Assembly: GCF_015708155.1 (NCBI RefSeq)
Contig: NZ_JADDYD010000001.1
Location: 308,001-372,000, forward strand
Source of the DNA: Mycoplasma sp. 'Moose RK'
GTDB taxonomy: Bacteria; Bacillota_I; Bacilli_A; Mycoplasmatales; Metamycoplasmataceae
Direction: 5' to 3'
DNA: 64,000 nucleotides
Shown: piece by piece, positions 36,301 through 48,327 of the stretch
Numbering within the stretch: position 1 is the stretch's first letter
Layout: the number at the start of each line of letters is the position of its first letter
Translations under genes and position numbers: made by a program
Notes under the pieces: model-generated
What the model saw: the letters and a program-made list of their open reading frames with translations, nothing else
Databases searched by the model: none
What the model was told of the DNA's origin: nothing

Positions 36301-39300
36301 AAAAACCATTAAGGCAAAAATTAAATATAAAAAAGTAGCCGATGGTAAAGATGCAAAAGAAACTATTCAAGAAGTTGAGGCTGTGCTAACAGGGCCTTCA
36401 ACTTCAGCGCAAGCCCTTGGTTCTGACAAAACCTCTCCTGAAGATGATCTAAACCAAAACACAACATTTAAATTCACGCTGACTGATCTTGAACCTTTTG
36501 CCCAGTATTATATAACTAAAATTGCCTATGATGCAAATAATAATGTGGATCAAGTCTTTAGTAAACCAGATTTTTCAAACTCAGAAAATGAGGGTCTATT
36601 TAAATATTCTACTGAAGCCAATGAAAAAAGGGCATTTTTAACATACCCTGCAAAAGTTGAAGTAAAATCTGTTGAAATCAAACCAGATTTTAGTCAGAAC
36701 CAGGCAAAATTAACAATTAAATTTGATGAAAAGTACAAAGCCTTCTTAGAAAAATATAATAAACTAAAAGTTAATTATGTCAATCCCAAAGGTTTGGGAC
36801 AAACTGTCGAACTTGATAAAAATAATTTTAATTCAACTTTACAAACTGGACAACAAGAACCTAGTGTTGAAGTAACAATAAACAACATTAGTGAACCAGG
36901 TAAATATGTTGTTGACTCACTTGAATTTGCTGATGAAAAATCACAAACACCTTTATTCAAAAATCTTGACCTTCCGCCAGTTAAAATTGATGAATCAGTT
37001 ACTATTGCCAAAAGAAGTTTTTATACAAATACTAAAATAGTTGCAATTAGAAAAAAACACATTGCAGAAACATCCGCTGTCATTGAATTAGTAATTGATG
37101 ATCCAAATGGTTCATTTGTTGGTAAAAAAGTAAAAGGAACATTTACTCATTCAACAAGTTCTAATATAGAAAAAGAAGAAACAATTATTGCTGATGAAAA
37201 CGGAAAAACATCAAAAGTTGTATTTAAATTAGATAGTTTATCAAAAAATACTGAATATACTATTTCAAAATTAGTTTTTGGTCAAGACACTAAAAGTCCA
37301 GGAACTAATCCAGATGCAACCCAGTTTCAAACTGAACAAGATATTAGTTTTGATGATGAAAAAATCAAAGAAGCGCAAAGCAGTTCTAATTCTGCAACAG
37401 CTGAAGAAATTAAAAAATTCCAAACCACCTTTGAAACTGCAAAAGCTTTGGGGATCACTTATCAGTTAGATAATTCAACAACAACAACACCAAAACCTTG
37501 GTCAAAAGCCAAAGTTAAAGTTTTCTTTGCCAAAGATGATAAACCTTTACAAGAAAAACAAACTAAATTAAAATTAAAATATAAATCTTCAAAACAAGGG
37601 ATTTCAAAGGAAACAGACACTGCAGTTGATGCTAAATTAGTAGCTAGTGACACTACATCTCCCCAAACTAATTGAAACAACGTCCAACCTAATGGAGCAA
37701 CTTATTATTATGAATTTGAACTTGATAATTTGGATGCAGGTGCAAAACACACAATAATTGGTCTTGAAGACGAAAAACAACAAGTTAAAATTATTGTTCC
37801 TGATCCAAGTGCGGCAGTTCCAGTAACAGTTGCTGCTCAAGCTGCATCACCAGCACCTTCATTTAGTTTTAATACAGCACCATTAATAACCAAGATGACC
37901 TATATTCCTTCGGAAACATCAATTAAATTAATTCTTACTGTTGAAAATTCTCAAAAATTAGATTTTTCTAATCACAAGGCAACTATTAAATATAAAAAAT
38001 TGGATAATAATTCAAATAGTTACGGATGACGAGATCCGGATGATAAAAAAAGTGAAGCAGCTAATCAAAAAGAAGCAGACACAGTTACAGTAAAAGTGGA
38101 GCAAAATCAGCAAGCTAACTTACGTTCAAATGAAGAAAACTACGGAATAACACGTTTAGAATTTGATCTTACAGATCTTGAAAAAGGTTCTTGATATTTA
38201 ATTGATGAAATTAGTTTAACCCCAAAAAATGGTGGGTCTGCAACCCCTTTAAGTCTTTATCTTGATAAGGAAAAAATTGAACCAAGTGACAAAAAAACAA
38301 CAACTACTGAATCAGAAAAATGGCAAACAATTGTAAATACAACAATTGAAACCACAAAAATTACAACCGCAACAACTTCAACAACTGCTAGTGCAAATAT
38401 TAATGTTAATGGACAAACAAAAAACACCCCTGAATTAACTTCTGGTTACTTTAAAATTAGTCTTGATCCTGGTGATCTAAATTTCCTAAAAGATAAATAC
38501 AATATCCAATTAGAACTTGAATCAGTAGAGAAAAAATTATTTTATACTGAGAAAAAGGATATAACTACTTCAGGAGCTTCAGGAGCTTCAGGAGCTTCAG
38601 GAGCTTCAGGAACACAACAAGCTGAAATCGTCCTTGAAGCCAAAGGTTTAATCCCTGGAGATAAATATACAATTAAAGATTATATTTTTACACTTAAAGA
38701 AGGTGTTCAAAATAATTTTGCTGTGCGTTTGCCACAAAGATTAACAGTCACACCACCAACAAATAAAAGTACTATTGAATTAAAAACAGCAAATGCTGTC
38801 AAAGCAATTCAGTATGAAGCAGTTTCAGAAGGTCAAACCGATGTTACTGTTGAATTTTACAATAATAATGGTGAACTAAATAATCAGCAAATAGAGCTAA
38901 AAGCTAAACTTAATGAAACTTTTGGAAACAAATATATACCTTCAAGCTGGAGTAGTTCAAAAAATGTAAAAGCTGAAGCCCAACTAACAGCAGCTTCACA
39001 AGGCGTTTCAACTGTTAAATTTTCAGTAAATAAAGATCTTAAAAAAGCAAAGCAATATATAATTGAAGAAATTAAAAACAAACAGTCGCAACAAAAAATC
39101 GAATTTGACACCCCAATTAAAAATGAAAATGCACTTCAACGAAAATTTTATTCAAAAGCTGAAAATGCAAAATTAGTTGAAACGCAAATATCCAATGTGA
39201 CAACTGATTCTGCTGAAATTAAATTAGTATTTGACAAAGATGATGCTTTCCTAAAAGATGATGATGTTACTTTGTATTTGCAAAAATCTGATAATTCCCA

Positions 39301-41896
39301 ATCAATTGGAGCAACAGCGACTATCCAACAACAACAACAAGATAAACTCGAAGCTAGTTTCAATTTTAGAAATGTTCTTGAACCAGGGCGAAAATACACA
39401 ATTAAAGCGCTGACTTCCAAAACTGTTGATCTAAAAATTGATGAAAAATCAAAAGTAAAAAATCCTAATCTGACTTCTGGATGGAAAACTGCTGCTAAAC
39501 TCCGCAAAAAACGTGCTGCTGCTGCTAGTGCAACTGTCACCCTTGATTTTATTACACAGCCACTTATTAGTAATATTGAAGCAAAAAATATTGAAGATGA
39601 TTCAGCAACAATCAAACTAGAAGGATGGACAAAAGACCTGAATGATGCAGGTTTAACACCTAAACTTTCTAGTTCTAGTTCTAGTTCTAGCAACAAGGAA
39701 GGTCAAAAAGAATCAAATTCTTGTCAAGGCCCATCTGACAATTGCCTTGAATTTAAATTTAATAGTCTTGAGCAATACACTGAATACAAAGATTTAACTT
39801 TGAAAATTAGCAAAGGGACAACACAAAGTGTTAACTCGCCTTCAGAAGATCTTACAGTAGCATTTGCCCCAGAAATTCAATCAGGGGCAAAACAATCTTT
39901 GCGTAAGTTTCGGACAACAGCAAAAAAATTAAATCTTGCTACTTCTGGTAACCCCGTAACATTAACACCAATTTCAACAACAAGTGTAAATATTGAAATT
40001 GAATTAAAAGATGAAAAGCAAGCCCAATCAATTGCTGATGTTCCTTTTGTACTAAAATATAAAAAGATTTTTCCAACTGTTTTTGCTGAAAGTATTGAAA
40101 ATACTTCACTTCCTGTTTTAATAAATACAAAAACCAAAAAATTAACTTTTAATATTTCAAATCTTGATCCGGGTGCTATTTATGAAGTAACTAGTGCTGA
40201 GCCTCTTGATGGTGCAGTTAAAGACAATCATAAAATAAGTGGTCTTAAACCAACTGAAGAATTACTTAAATTTCTTAAAGATGTTGAAGGATTACCTATT
40301 AAAAAAAGTAGTAGTCCTGATAAAATCTATTTTGCTCCTTTGAACATTCCAGTAAAACTTGAAAGTGGATGGTCACATCCAATCAGATATGATTATTATG
40401 AAGGTGAACAAATTTACATTAAATTTAACAAGGAAGCAGCAACGGCAATTAATACTGAGTGACTTAAACAAAATTTAAAATTAAAGTTGATTCCGTATAA
40501 TAGTAGTTCATCACAAGCACAAAAAGAAGAAAAAGAATTAATTTCAGTTACAGAATATAGTGAAAAACAAGAAGGTCAATTTAATTCAAATCTCACCCTT
40601 TCAGACCTAAAGTGAGATCCAAATACACTCACTGCTAGTTTAAAATTACAACCTAAATCCCTTAAGTCTGTAATTGGAGCTTGAGTTGAAATTACTATTA
40701 AAAACACAAATAACTACCAACAGGACCCAACTCAAAGTTCAATTAGTTGAAATAGTAACTCTTCACTACAACAGTCAATTTCATTTAAACTTACAACACA
40801 AATTGCTATTGTTACTCCAATGCATGTGGATTATATGAATATTGGTCTAATGGGATTCACTTATGCAGTTTATGATCCACAAGACTTAATTCAACCAACA
40901 GGAAGACATTATAATGCTTTTGGTTCTTTTCCACACTTAACACCTTATAATGAACAAGATTGACTAAAAGTTATAAATAATGATGGAAGTGATAATATCA
41001 ACAGTGATAATGCTTTAATTACTCCTGATAGAACAATGTTTGATTCTCCTAGTTGATCTTCAAGTCCACGAATCCTACGAATCCCTGGTGATCCAGTTGC
41101 AATCCAAACAAAACTAGATCTGCCTAATAAAATTAAATATGTGACTCTTTATTGAAGAATTAATTCTGATACTGAAAATTTTCAGATTCCTGATGAATTT
41201 AAGAATGGTAAAAAACTTTGGTACCCTGCAGGGCAAATTGTGTCTTTACCAATTTCTTTGCAATTTAAAACAAATTCAAAAGACTCAGTTAATTCAACTT
41301 ATGCTGTTGCTTTTAAGTCGTCCTATGGAATACCAGGATTTATTATGCCTTATTCTAAAAGCAACATTCCTCACAAAACAGAATCAATAGTTAACAACAT
41401 TAATAGACATAATGAATCTTTGCTAGGTAAATATGAACATTCTGTAAACTTAATCCCACGGATAACTAAGTTTGAAAAAGATGTTAGCAAAATATTTTGA
41501 GCTGCTAAATCACCTGAGTGAACAACTCATGATGATGCTTTAAATTATATTTTTTACCAAAATAGAGCATTACCAAAAATAGAGCGCAACAATACCTGAC
41601 TCACTCAAGTTGGAATCGGAGGGGCAGGCGGAACATACTACAATTCCCCTGGTTTTAAACTAATTTACATTAAAGAAAAAGAAAACAAACAAGCGCAACC
41701 AAGTATTGGTTCAGCCGATGTAAATTGGGATTGATGATTACAACATGCAAAAACTAGTCAATATTCATATAAAAGTGGGAAATCATCTTGACCTGTAATG
41801 ATAGTATCAAAAAATTCAAGTTTACCGATTTTGTATGATCCAATTAATTATTATCTTGAATATGCAGCTTCAGAACCGCCGCAGTTGCCTGATTAA
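30395..41896 (+). CDS. Giant modular surface protein 2 (3833 aa)
   Basis: One frame of 3834 codons with TGA as Trp; I read the wider gaps between fragments and found no TAA or TAG. Residues about 24-45 form a membrane anchor. More than 25 beta modules of 110-130 residues follow, with the same L.PG.KY.I..L type endings as giant protein 1 (for example FQLDGLNPGDKYIIESLVL). Insertions include nine QSG repeats, four SGA repeats and a run of Ser. Five polybasic sites (near 33271, 34102, 35149, 36099 and 39502) lie in loops between modules. The C-terminal 450 or so residues are non-repetitive and rich in Trp (TGA) and differ from those of protein 1. The start at 30395 has only a weak GCGAGG ribosome-binding site. 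Transcribed away from giant gene 1; function unknown. Confidence 0.86.
32678..32758 (+). repeat. Nine tandem 9-bp repeats (Gln-Ser-Gly)n
   Basis: CAATCAGGT repeated nine times exactly, then one variant unit ending in Asp. Unit changes keep the frame, so this would vary length rather than switch the gene. Confidence 0.95.
38570..38605 (+). repeat. Four tandem 9-bp repeats (Ser-Gly-Ala)n
   Basis: TCAGGAGCT repeated four times exactly, in frame within giant protein 2, forming a flexible linker between modules. Confidence 0.9.
39668..39691 (+). repeat. Tandem 6-bp repeat encoding a Ser run
   Basis: TCTAGT repeated, with the last copy ending in C. It is in frame and lies just before the only Cys pair I noticed in this protein (SNSCQGPSDNC, about 39713-39745). 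Confidence 0.85.
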
Positions 41897-41918
41897 TAAG
41901 AAATATAACAAAAACTTA

Positions 41919-42251
41919 TAAATTAGTATAGAAAACTTAGACACATCAATAAATGTGTGTCAAAATAAAACATAATAACTTCACAGTTGAAATTTAAATT
42001 CAAATATATCAAAACGTTAGGATCTGAAGAGATCAAATGGCAATTTCGCATTTTGCAAATGAGTATAGAAAAATTTATAAAAACAATTAAAAAAGCAAAA
42101 TACTTCCTATCAAAAATTAATTCTTTTATTTAAAAATACAAATCTAGTTCTTCAAAATTTTTTAAAAATGAACATGTTAGAAAAAATTAAAAAAAGAGTT
42201 TGTCTTAAAATCATAGAAAAAATTAATTGCTTGAATTTTTTTACTAATTTA
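41919..42251 (+). mobile_element. 333-bp non-autonomous IS derivative (copy B)
   Basis: It begins with TAAATTAGTATAGAAAACTTA and ends with the near-inverse of that sequence (42232-42251). The interior matches the element at 50640-50973 almost throughout. The left part is a ruined orfA start and the right part is the 3' end seen in the decayed transposase at 17871-18240. It looks like a MITE formed by internal deletion. It fills the gap between giant gene 2 and the convergent gene at 42266. Confidence 0.7.
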
Positions 42252-42265
42252 CTTAAAAAAATACC

Positions 42266-43522
42266 TTATTTTTTCTTAAGTGTAGGTGAATTTTGAACTT
42301 GTGGGTCTAACCACTGATTATTGTTTGTTTTAGGGTCGAAAATAAAAACATGACCACCTGATACTCTATTAAAAGCACCAACTTCTGGGTCTTTAACAAT
42401 ATTTAAAATTTTTTGTAACTCATTTCGCCAGTTTTTTCGACTTGTGGATGATCTTGCCATTGAAGGATAAAAATGGGCATAATTATTTTCCCAAAAGTCA
42501 TATAAATAACCTGCTTGTTTTTCAGTGATAGGATTTTTCGGGAACTTTTCTTTAAACATTGCCATTTGGTTATTAGAAGTAAAACGGTATTCATAAAGTC
42601 TTTTTTTTGCTGCTTTTCACTTTTCTAAGTCTTTTCCGACTGGATTTTTTATTAGAATTTTTAAATCTTGCTCCAAACCTTTAACGATTCTTTCAACTGT
42701 TTGTTGACTAGTTTCTGACCCAGAAACCTTTGTAAAATCAATAGGATTTTCAATTTCTTGATTATTTTCAATCATTTTTTCTTCAGGTTTTGGTTGATTT
42801 TGAATAATAACCTCAGGGATTTCTTGTATTTTAGCAACCTCAGGGATTGTTTGGGGTTTACTATTTTTAGGAGTTGCTTTTGAATTGGAAACAATAGTTG
42901 AAATAACAGAATCTGGTTTGTTAGACTTGTCTTTTTTTGATTTTTTTTCAATTGGTTTGTTAATTAAAACTACTTTTTGAATAATTTCTGATTTTTTAGG
43001 AGTAGAATCTGAACTTTCAGATTTTTCAGGAGCTATCACTGAAATTGTGTTTTTATTTTGTTCATATTTTTTTACTAATTTTTCCTGAACATTGTTATTA
43101 TCTTTTTTTGACTGTGAGGATTTAAAATTATTAGAAGAAGAATCTAATAAAATTTTACTCTCTGTTTTTGAAGCTGTTTTTGAGGAAATACTTTTAATGT
43201 TTTTTGAAAGCAAAATATTGCTTGAATCTATTTTTTTAGAAGTTTTTTCCAAATTATTGTTTAAATTACTATCAACTAGATGTTTTTGAGTATTTTGCAC
43301 ATTTGGTTTTTTATTTTCTAATTTTTCACTATTTTGATTGTATTGACTATCTTGAGAACTTGAAATGGGTGAAACTCTTGTTTCAACTACTATTTTTTGA
43401 CGACTCACATCAACTTCACTCAAATTAGAAATTGAATTTTTTGAAGTTAAATAAACTACAGTTCCTGCAGAACCTGCAATAACTGGAACCAAACCCACTA
43501 TTAATTTTACTGATCTTCGCAT
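42266..43522 (-). CDS. Membrane-anchored low-complexity protein of unknown function (418 aa)
   Basis: I do not recognise this protein. A basic N-terminus and a hydrophobic segment (residues about 5-27) suggest a signal anchor with the rest outside the cell. Residues about 30-290 are rich in Ser, Lys, Asn and Gln and look disordered, as a linker would. The last 130 residues are more ordered, with aromatic residues (GYLYDFWENNYAHFYPSMAR) and a GGHVFIFD stretch. A TGA at 42617 is read as Trp, joining the two parts. The start ATG at 43522 follows AAAGGTGA at slightly long spacing. The anchor-linker-domain plan resembles that of MIB, but I see no shared motif. It sits between an IS derivative and the ribosomal operon. 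Confidence 0.75.
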
Positions 43523-43629
43523 AGCTTACTTTCACCTTTTTGTCAATAAGGAATTAAAACATCTAAAAAACAAAACAATTTCAAACTTAAAGAATCAATA
43601 AAATTTTTTATTTATTTAAATGAAATATA

Positions 43630-43635
43630 ATTATA
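43630..43635 (-). promoter_or_regulatory. -10 box for the anchored protein gene
   Basis: TATAAT on the minus strand, about 108 nt upstream of the start at 43522. No clear -35 box was seen. Confidence 0.4.
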
Positions 43636-43782
43636 TCACAAAAACTTTAAAACGCTTATCAACATTGCTTTTCCATTTTTTGCAACTTAAATAATTTACT
43701 AAAAAATGTCAAGATACCAATTTACAACATTCAATTGTGAAGTCAGTGATTTTTTCATAGAAATTTTCAATTTACTTAATGT

Positions 43783-43803
43783 CAAAACCAAAATTTGGTT
43801 TTG
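43783..43803. terminator. Short inverted repeat upstream of rpsP
   Basis: Ten-base arms (CAAAACCAAA and its complement) with a single central base, about 50 nt before the rpsP -35 box. A weaker 7-bp stem follows at 43805-43825. It may insulate rpsP from the divergent gene. The rest of 43523-43850 shows nothing else. Confidence 0.35.
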
Positions 43804-43850
43804 TAAACTTTCTCAAGAAAAGTTTTAAAAATTTCTTTTTAGAAAAATAT

Positions 43851-43878
43851 TTGTTTTTTAAAATTTTTGTGCTAAAAT
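43851..43878 (+). promoter_or_regulatory. Promoter of the rpsP operon
   Basis: -35 TTGTTT (43851-43856) and -10 TAAAAT (43873-43878), with a 16-nt spacer, 33 nt before the rpsP start. Confidence 0.6.
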
Positions 43879-43911
43879 TCTATCAACAAAAAATAAAATG
43901 GAGGGAAAAGT

Positions 43912-44175
43912 ATGGTACGAATTCGACTTAAACGAATGGGTTCAAAGTTTAATCCGTTCTTTAAAATTGTTGTTGCTGATGCTCGAGCGCCACGCGATGG
44001 AAAATTCATTGAAGCACTTGGGCATTATAATCCCCAGAAAAAGATTGCAGTTGTTAATCTCGAAAAAACTTTTCGCTGATTGCATTTGGGAGCGCAAACA
44101 ACAGACACAGTTCGCACAATTTTTACAAAAAAAGGCATTATTGCAACCTTTTTGAAGCAAAGAATTGGTGAATAA
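43912..44175 (+). CDS. rpsP: 30S ribosomal protein S16
   Basis: An 87-residue small-subunit protein. The start [34 protein letters not shown], split by conserved S16 positions, and the later LGHYNPQ are diagnostic. One TGA gives the Trp in the [14 protein letters not shown] segment, where other bacteria have similar residues. The start at 43912 has a strong GGAGGG ribosome-binding site. It heads the rpsP-trmD-rplS order seen in many bacteria (rimM is absent here), with trmD starting 19 nt later. Confidence 0.96.
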
Positions 44176-44194
44176 GCTCTTTCAAAACTAGAAA

Positions 44195-45391
44195 ATGAAA
44201 ATTAATGTTTTAACACTTTTCCCGCGTTATTTTGAAACTTTTTGCGCTGAATCAATTGTTGCTAAAGCAATCGAAAGTGGAAAAATTGAAATTAATGTGG
44301 TCAATTTTCGTGACTTTAGTGAATATAGGCACCAAAAAGTCGATGATTATGTTTATGGTGGTGGTCCTGGGATGCTTTTGCAGGTTCAACCAGTTGTTGC
44401 AGCGCTTGAAAAAACTACTGGTTTAAGAATTGCCCTTACTCCTCAAGGCAAAAAATTTAATCATAAAATTGCCAAAAAATTAGTAAATGAGCCTGAAATC
44501 ACATTGTTGTGTGGCCATTATGAAGGTTTTGACCAGCGAATTATTGACAATTTTATTGACCTTGAAATTTCACTTGGCGACTTTGTTCTTACTGGTGGAG
44601 AAATTCCTGCGATGGCGGTAATGGACGCGATTATTCGTCTTAAGCCTGATGTTATTAATCCAGAATCATTGCAAAGTGAAACTTTTGATGAAAATTTGCT
44701 TGATTATCCACAGTATTCTCGCCCGTCAACATTTCGTGGTTTAAGTGTTCCTGAAGTTTTAATTTCTGGAAATCATCAAGAAATTGAAAAGTGGCGATAT
44801 GAGCAAAGAAAAAAAATAACTAAAGAAAAAAGACCTGATTTATGGCAAAAATACTTGAAAACCCAGGAAAATTACCAGAAAAGTAGTCAAAAAGATTTGA
44901 AAAACAAACAAAAATTTACTAGCAGCGCTGACAGTTTTAAAAAACGCTTTTATTCAAACAAATTTAAGATTAGATGAGCTTATAAAAATGGTCTAGGAAA
45001 TTCTCAAGAAAGTAGAAATTCGGAAAATTTTTCTTCTACTAATAACCTAGAAAATTTGCAGAAGAACAATAATTTTAGAAATTCGTGGCAAACTACTAAT
45101 TTCAAGAGGCCCTTTCCAAAAAGAGACTTTAGACCTGGTATTTTTCCTAGGTATTATAGAGAAGGCGAAAACAGTCAGGATTGGTCAAATTCAAATAAAA
45201 AATATGGTGCACAAAATATTCAAAGCACCCGTAATTATGATAATTTCAGAACCTTCCAACCTAAAAGTACTTTTAAAAAGTATCAAGATGCTGGAGATTT
45301 TAAGTCCTATCAGTCATTCAAAAAGGACAAGAAAACTAAGGATTTTAGACATTTACAACCATTCAAGAGAGGATCAAAATATGCAAAATAA
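44195..45391 (+). CDS. trmD: tRNA (guanine-N1)-methyltransferase with a long basic C-terminal extension
   Basis: TrmD methylates G37 of tRNAs reading CNN and some other codons, preventing +1 frameshifts, with SAM as donor. Residues 1 to about 230 are the SPOUT enzyme with [23 protein letters not shown] and [12 protein letters not shown] forming the knot and SAM site. A single TGA (Trp) at 44975 leads into about 137 more residues, so the protein has 398 residues against about 230-255 usually. The tail is rich in Asn, Lys, Arg, Phe, Tyr and Gln with no hydrophobic core, so it is probably disordered and could bind RNA. The end overlaps rplS by 11 nt. The enzyme call is secure; the tail function is unknown. 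Confidence 0.93.
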
Positions 45392-45749
45392 ATTAATGCA
45401 AACTGTTGAATCTAGCCAAATTAGCCAACTTCAACAGTTTTTCCCTGGTGACAATGTTCGTGTTCACGTGAAAATTCAGGAGGGAAACAAATCAAGAATT
45501 CAGATTTTTGAGGGACTTGTAATAAAATTGAAGAAAAATGGCCTTTCTTCTAGTTTTGTTGTCCGGAAAATTTCCCATGGTGTTGGAGTTGAGCGAACCT
45601 TTTTGACTTATTCACCACTTGTTGACAAAATTGAAGTTGTTCGTGCTAACAAAGTTCGCCGTGCGAAATTATATTATATGAAAGAACGTTCTGGAAAATC
45701 AGCTCGTCTTAAAGAAATTAGACGCAAAGAATTAAAAAATTTGAACTAA
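45381..45749 (+). CDS. rplS: 50S ribosomal protein L19
   Basis: A 122-residue large-subunit protein at the subunit interface. [42 protein letters not shown] and the C-terminal [21 protein letters not shown], each broken by variable positions, are typical L19 blocks. The ATG at 45381 lies inside the end of trmD and follows AGAGAGGAT; earlier in-frame Met codons are inside trmD. Translational coupling to trmD is likely. Confidence 0.96.
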   Translation: MQNKLMQTVESSQISQLQQFFPGDNVRVHVKIQEGNKSRIQIFEGLVIKLKKNGLSSSFVVRKISHGVGVERTFLTYSPLVDKIEVVRANKVRRAKLYYMKERSGKSARLKEIRRKELKNLN

Positions 45750-45761
45750 TTGAGGTTCGTT

Positions 45762-47648
45762 GTGGAAAAGCTCGTTATTGTTGAATCGCCAAATAAAATA
45801 AATACAATTTCTTCCTATTTGGATTCATCTTATAAGGTTACTGCCTGCGTTGGTCATATTGCGAATTTGGCAACTAGTGGAACATACGGATTAGGAATTG
45901 ATATTAAAACCTGAACGCCTACCTATGTTTTGGATAAGGGTAAAAAAACTGTGGTTGCTGACCTAAAAAAGGCTGCAAAATTAGCATCAACTGTGATAAT
46001 TGCAACTGATGCTGATCGCGAAGGTGAAGCGATTGGTGCTTCACTTATTGATTATTTAAAAATTAGTGATAAATATCAGCGTATTAAATATAACGAAATT
46101 ACCAAATCAGCAATTTTACAAGCGCTTGAAAATCCACTTTTAATCAATCAAGATTTGGTAAATTCACAACAAACACGTCGTATGTTGGACCGAATTATTG
46201 GTTTTCGTCTTTCAAATTTGTTAAAAACAAAAATTAAAAATGCGCCAAAAATTCCTGCCGCAGGACGTGTGCAATCTGTTGGTCTAAAGTTAGTTGTTGA
46301 TCGTGAAGCTGAAATTGCCGCCTTTATCCCGGAAATTTATCATAATTTAACTCTTAAAATTGCTGATGATGCTTCTCAACAATTTGAAATTACTTATCAT
46401 AATCCTAATTTGGAAGCAAAAAAAGTAAATTGAATTGTTTCAAATGAAGAATTAACCCAAATTAAAGCTGAACTTGAAAAGAATCCTTTTGTTAAATTAG
46501 TTGAAATTAATAAATCTAAGCGTAAAGATCCGAAAATTAGCCCGCTAAAACAAGCAACTATTTTTAAAAAAATGTCTCAATATTCAGCTTCTTCTGTGTC
46601 AACATCGTTGCAACGACTTTACGAAGGATTCGGTGAATTTGGTTTAATTTCTTATCCTCGAAGTGATTCAACAAGGCTTAGCGCTCACTTTATTGATCTT
46701 GGGAAAAAATTTGTGATCGATAATTTCGGTAATGATTATTTTGCTAAAACAATTAAAGGTTTTGCTGGTGAGCAAGATGCCCATGAAGCTGTTCGGCCAA
46801 CCAATTTGGAACTTACACCTAAATTAGCCAAGGAAAAATACCAACTTACTAGCATTGACTACCAAGTTTATGAATTAATTTATCAGACCACTTTAGAAGC
46901 CTTGATGGAAGTACCAATTCGTGAAAATTATCGTTTCACTTTTCAAACTTTGGAAAAAAAATACCAATTTGTTTTCAGTGGTTCAAAAGTTCTTTTTGAT
47001 GGTTATTTTCGTGCCAGCAAATTACCAGAAGAAAAATATATTCCTGTAATTAAGGAGAATAACCCTAAAAACCCACAAAAATTCCCAATTTTAGAGCAGA
47101 ATTTTTCCAAACACCAAACTAAACCGCCTGCTAGATTCAATGATGGTTCTCTCATTGAAAAACTTGATGATATCAAAGTTGGTCGACCTTCAACTTTTGC
47201 TGTTTCTGTAAAAAGACTCAAAGATCATATGTACGTCACAAATGAATCAAAAGCACTAATTCCAAGTGACTTTGGAAAAATTGTCTATGAAAATCTTCAA
47301 AAAATTTCGCCACCAATAATCAATATTGATTTTACAGCAAAAATTGAAGAGCAACTTGATTTAATTGCGCAGGGAAAACAAGATTATAAGGAATTTTTAA
47401 ATAAATTTTGAGTTGAAATTGAAGAAATTATTAATTCGGCTCAAGCAATCGAAAAAGTTGTGATGGAGGTTGAACCAACTGGAGAAATTTGTCCTGAATG
47501 TGGTTCAAATTTAATTTATCGTTACAATCGTAAATCAAGTCAGAGATTTATTGGCTGCCACAGCTTTCCATCTTGTCGGTTTTTAAAACCTGATCCGGAT
47601 GCAAAGCAAGTTTTCCGTTATAATCGTCGTTTCCAAAAGAAAAAGTAG
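45762..47648 (+). CDS. topA: DNA topoisomerase I
   Basis: A 628-residue type IA topoisomerase that relaxes negative supercoils. The TOPRIM domain starts at once (LVIVESPNK) and has the ATDADREGEAIG metal-binding motif. The catalytic tyrosine is Tyr298 in GLISYPRSDSTRLS. One C-terminal zinc-ribbon module is visible (CPECGSN and GCHSFPSC); many bacteria have three or more. The start is GTG at 45762 after a GAGGT site, 12 nt after rplS; there is no nearby ATG at the family start. Three TGA codons are read as Trp. Confidence 0.94.
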
Positions 47649-47679
47649 GATTTCACTTTTGGAAAATTAATTTTTTAAC

Positions 47680-48327
47680 ATGGTTGATATCAATTTAATT
47701 GTCGTTGTCGGCATTCTCGCACTTTTGATTATTGGTTTTTTAGGTTATGGCTTCATTTCGAATCGCCTAAAAATCAAGCGTCTAAAAAAAGAAAAAGCTG
47801 ATTTAAAGCAGCTAGCTAATAAAACTTTAGCAATTTTTTTGGCAAGAATTTTAATAATAATCCAAAAAAATGATGATCTAGTGAGCAATTTTGTTGTCGG
47901 ATCAAACAAAATGAAAATGTCTGATATTAATAATCTTGCCAAAATTCATCTTCAAAAGATTCAGCAAGATCCTGTAATTACTAATATTTTAAAATCAGGT
48001 TACGAAAGCGAACAACTTTTCTTTGAAAATCTTGAATTTTTAGCAAAATCAAAGTCAAACCTATGAAAAAAACGCAACATTTCCCAACTTGATTATTTTT
48101 CAAGTTTTGCTGATTACATTAAGGATTTTGATCTTGCAATTCTTGGTCTTTTTAATGAGGAAAAAGTTCGCTTTCTTAAATATTACAGACCAATAATTCA
48201 GGATTTAAAGCAAGGAATTATTACAATCGAACAGGTTTTTGAAAAATCAGAAGATTATTTTCAAGCCAATCGAATTCCAATTACAACTCCTGCACTTCCT
48301 TTTTGAAAAAAATGAAAAAAAAATTAG
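47680..48327 (+). CDS. Small membrane-anchored protein of unknown function (215 aa)
   Basis: I do not recognise a family. Residues about 5-27 are a hydrophobic N-terminal segment, followed by a basic stretch (RLKIKRLKKEKADLK), so the protein is probably anchored with its body in the cytoplasm. The rest is helical-looking and soluble. TGA codons at 48064, 48304 and 48313 are read as Trp. The 3' end overlaps the next gene by 16 nt. It starts 31 nt after topA, without a strong ribosome-binding site. Its fixed place between topA and the phospholipid synthase gene suggests a housekeeping or envelope role, but that is a guess. Confidence 0.72.

Noticed and set aside
48303..48311. TTG start for pgsA
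   Set aside because: The ATG at 48312 is in the same frame and closer to the conserved domain; neither has a clear ribosome-binding site.
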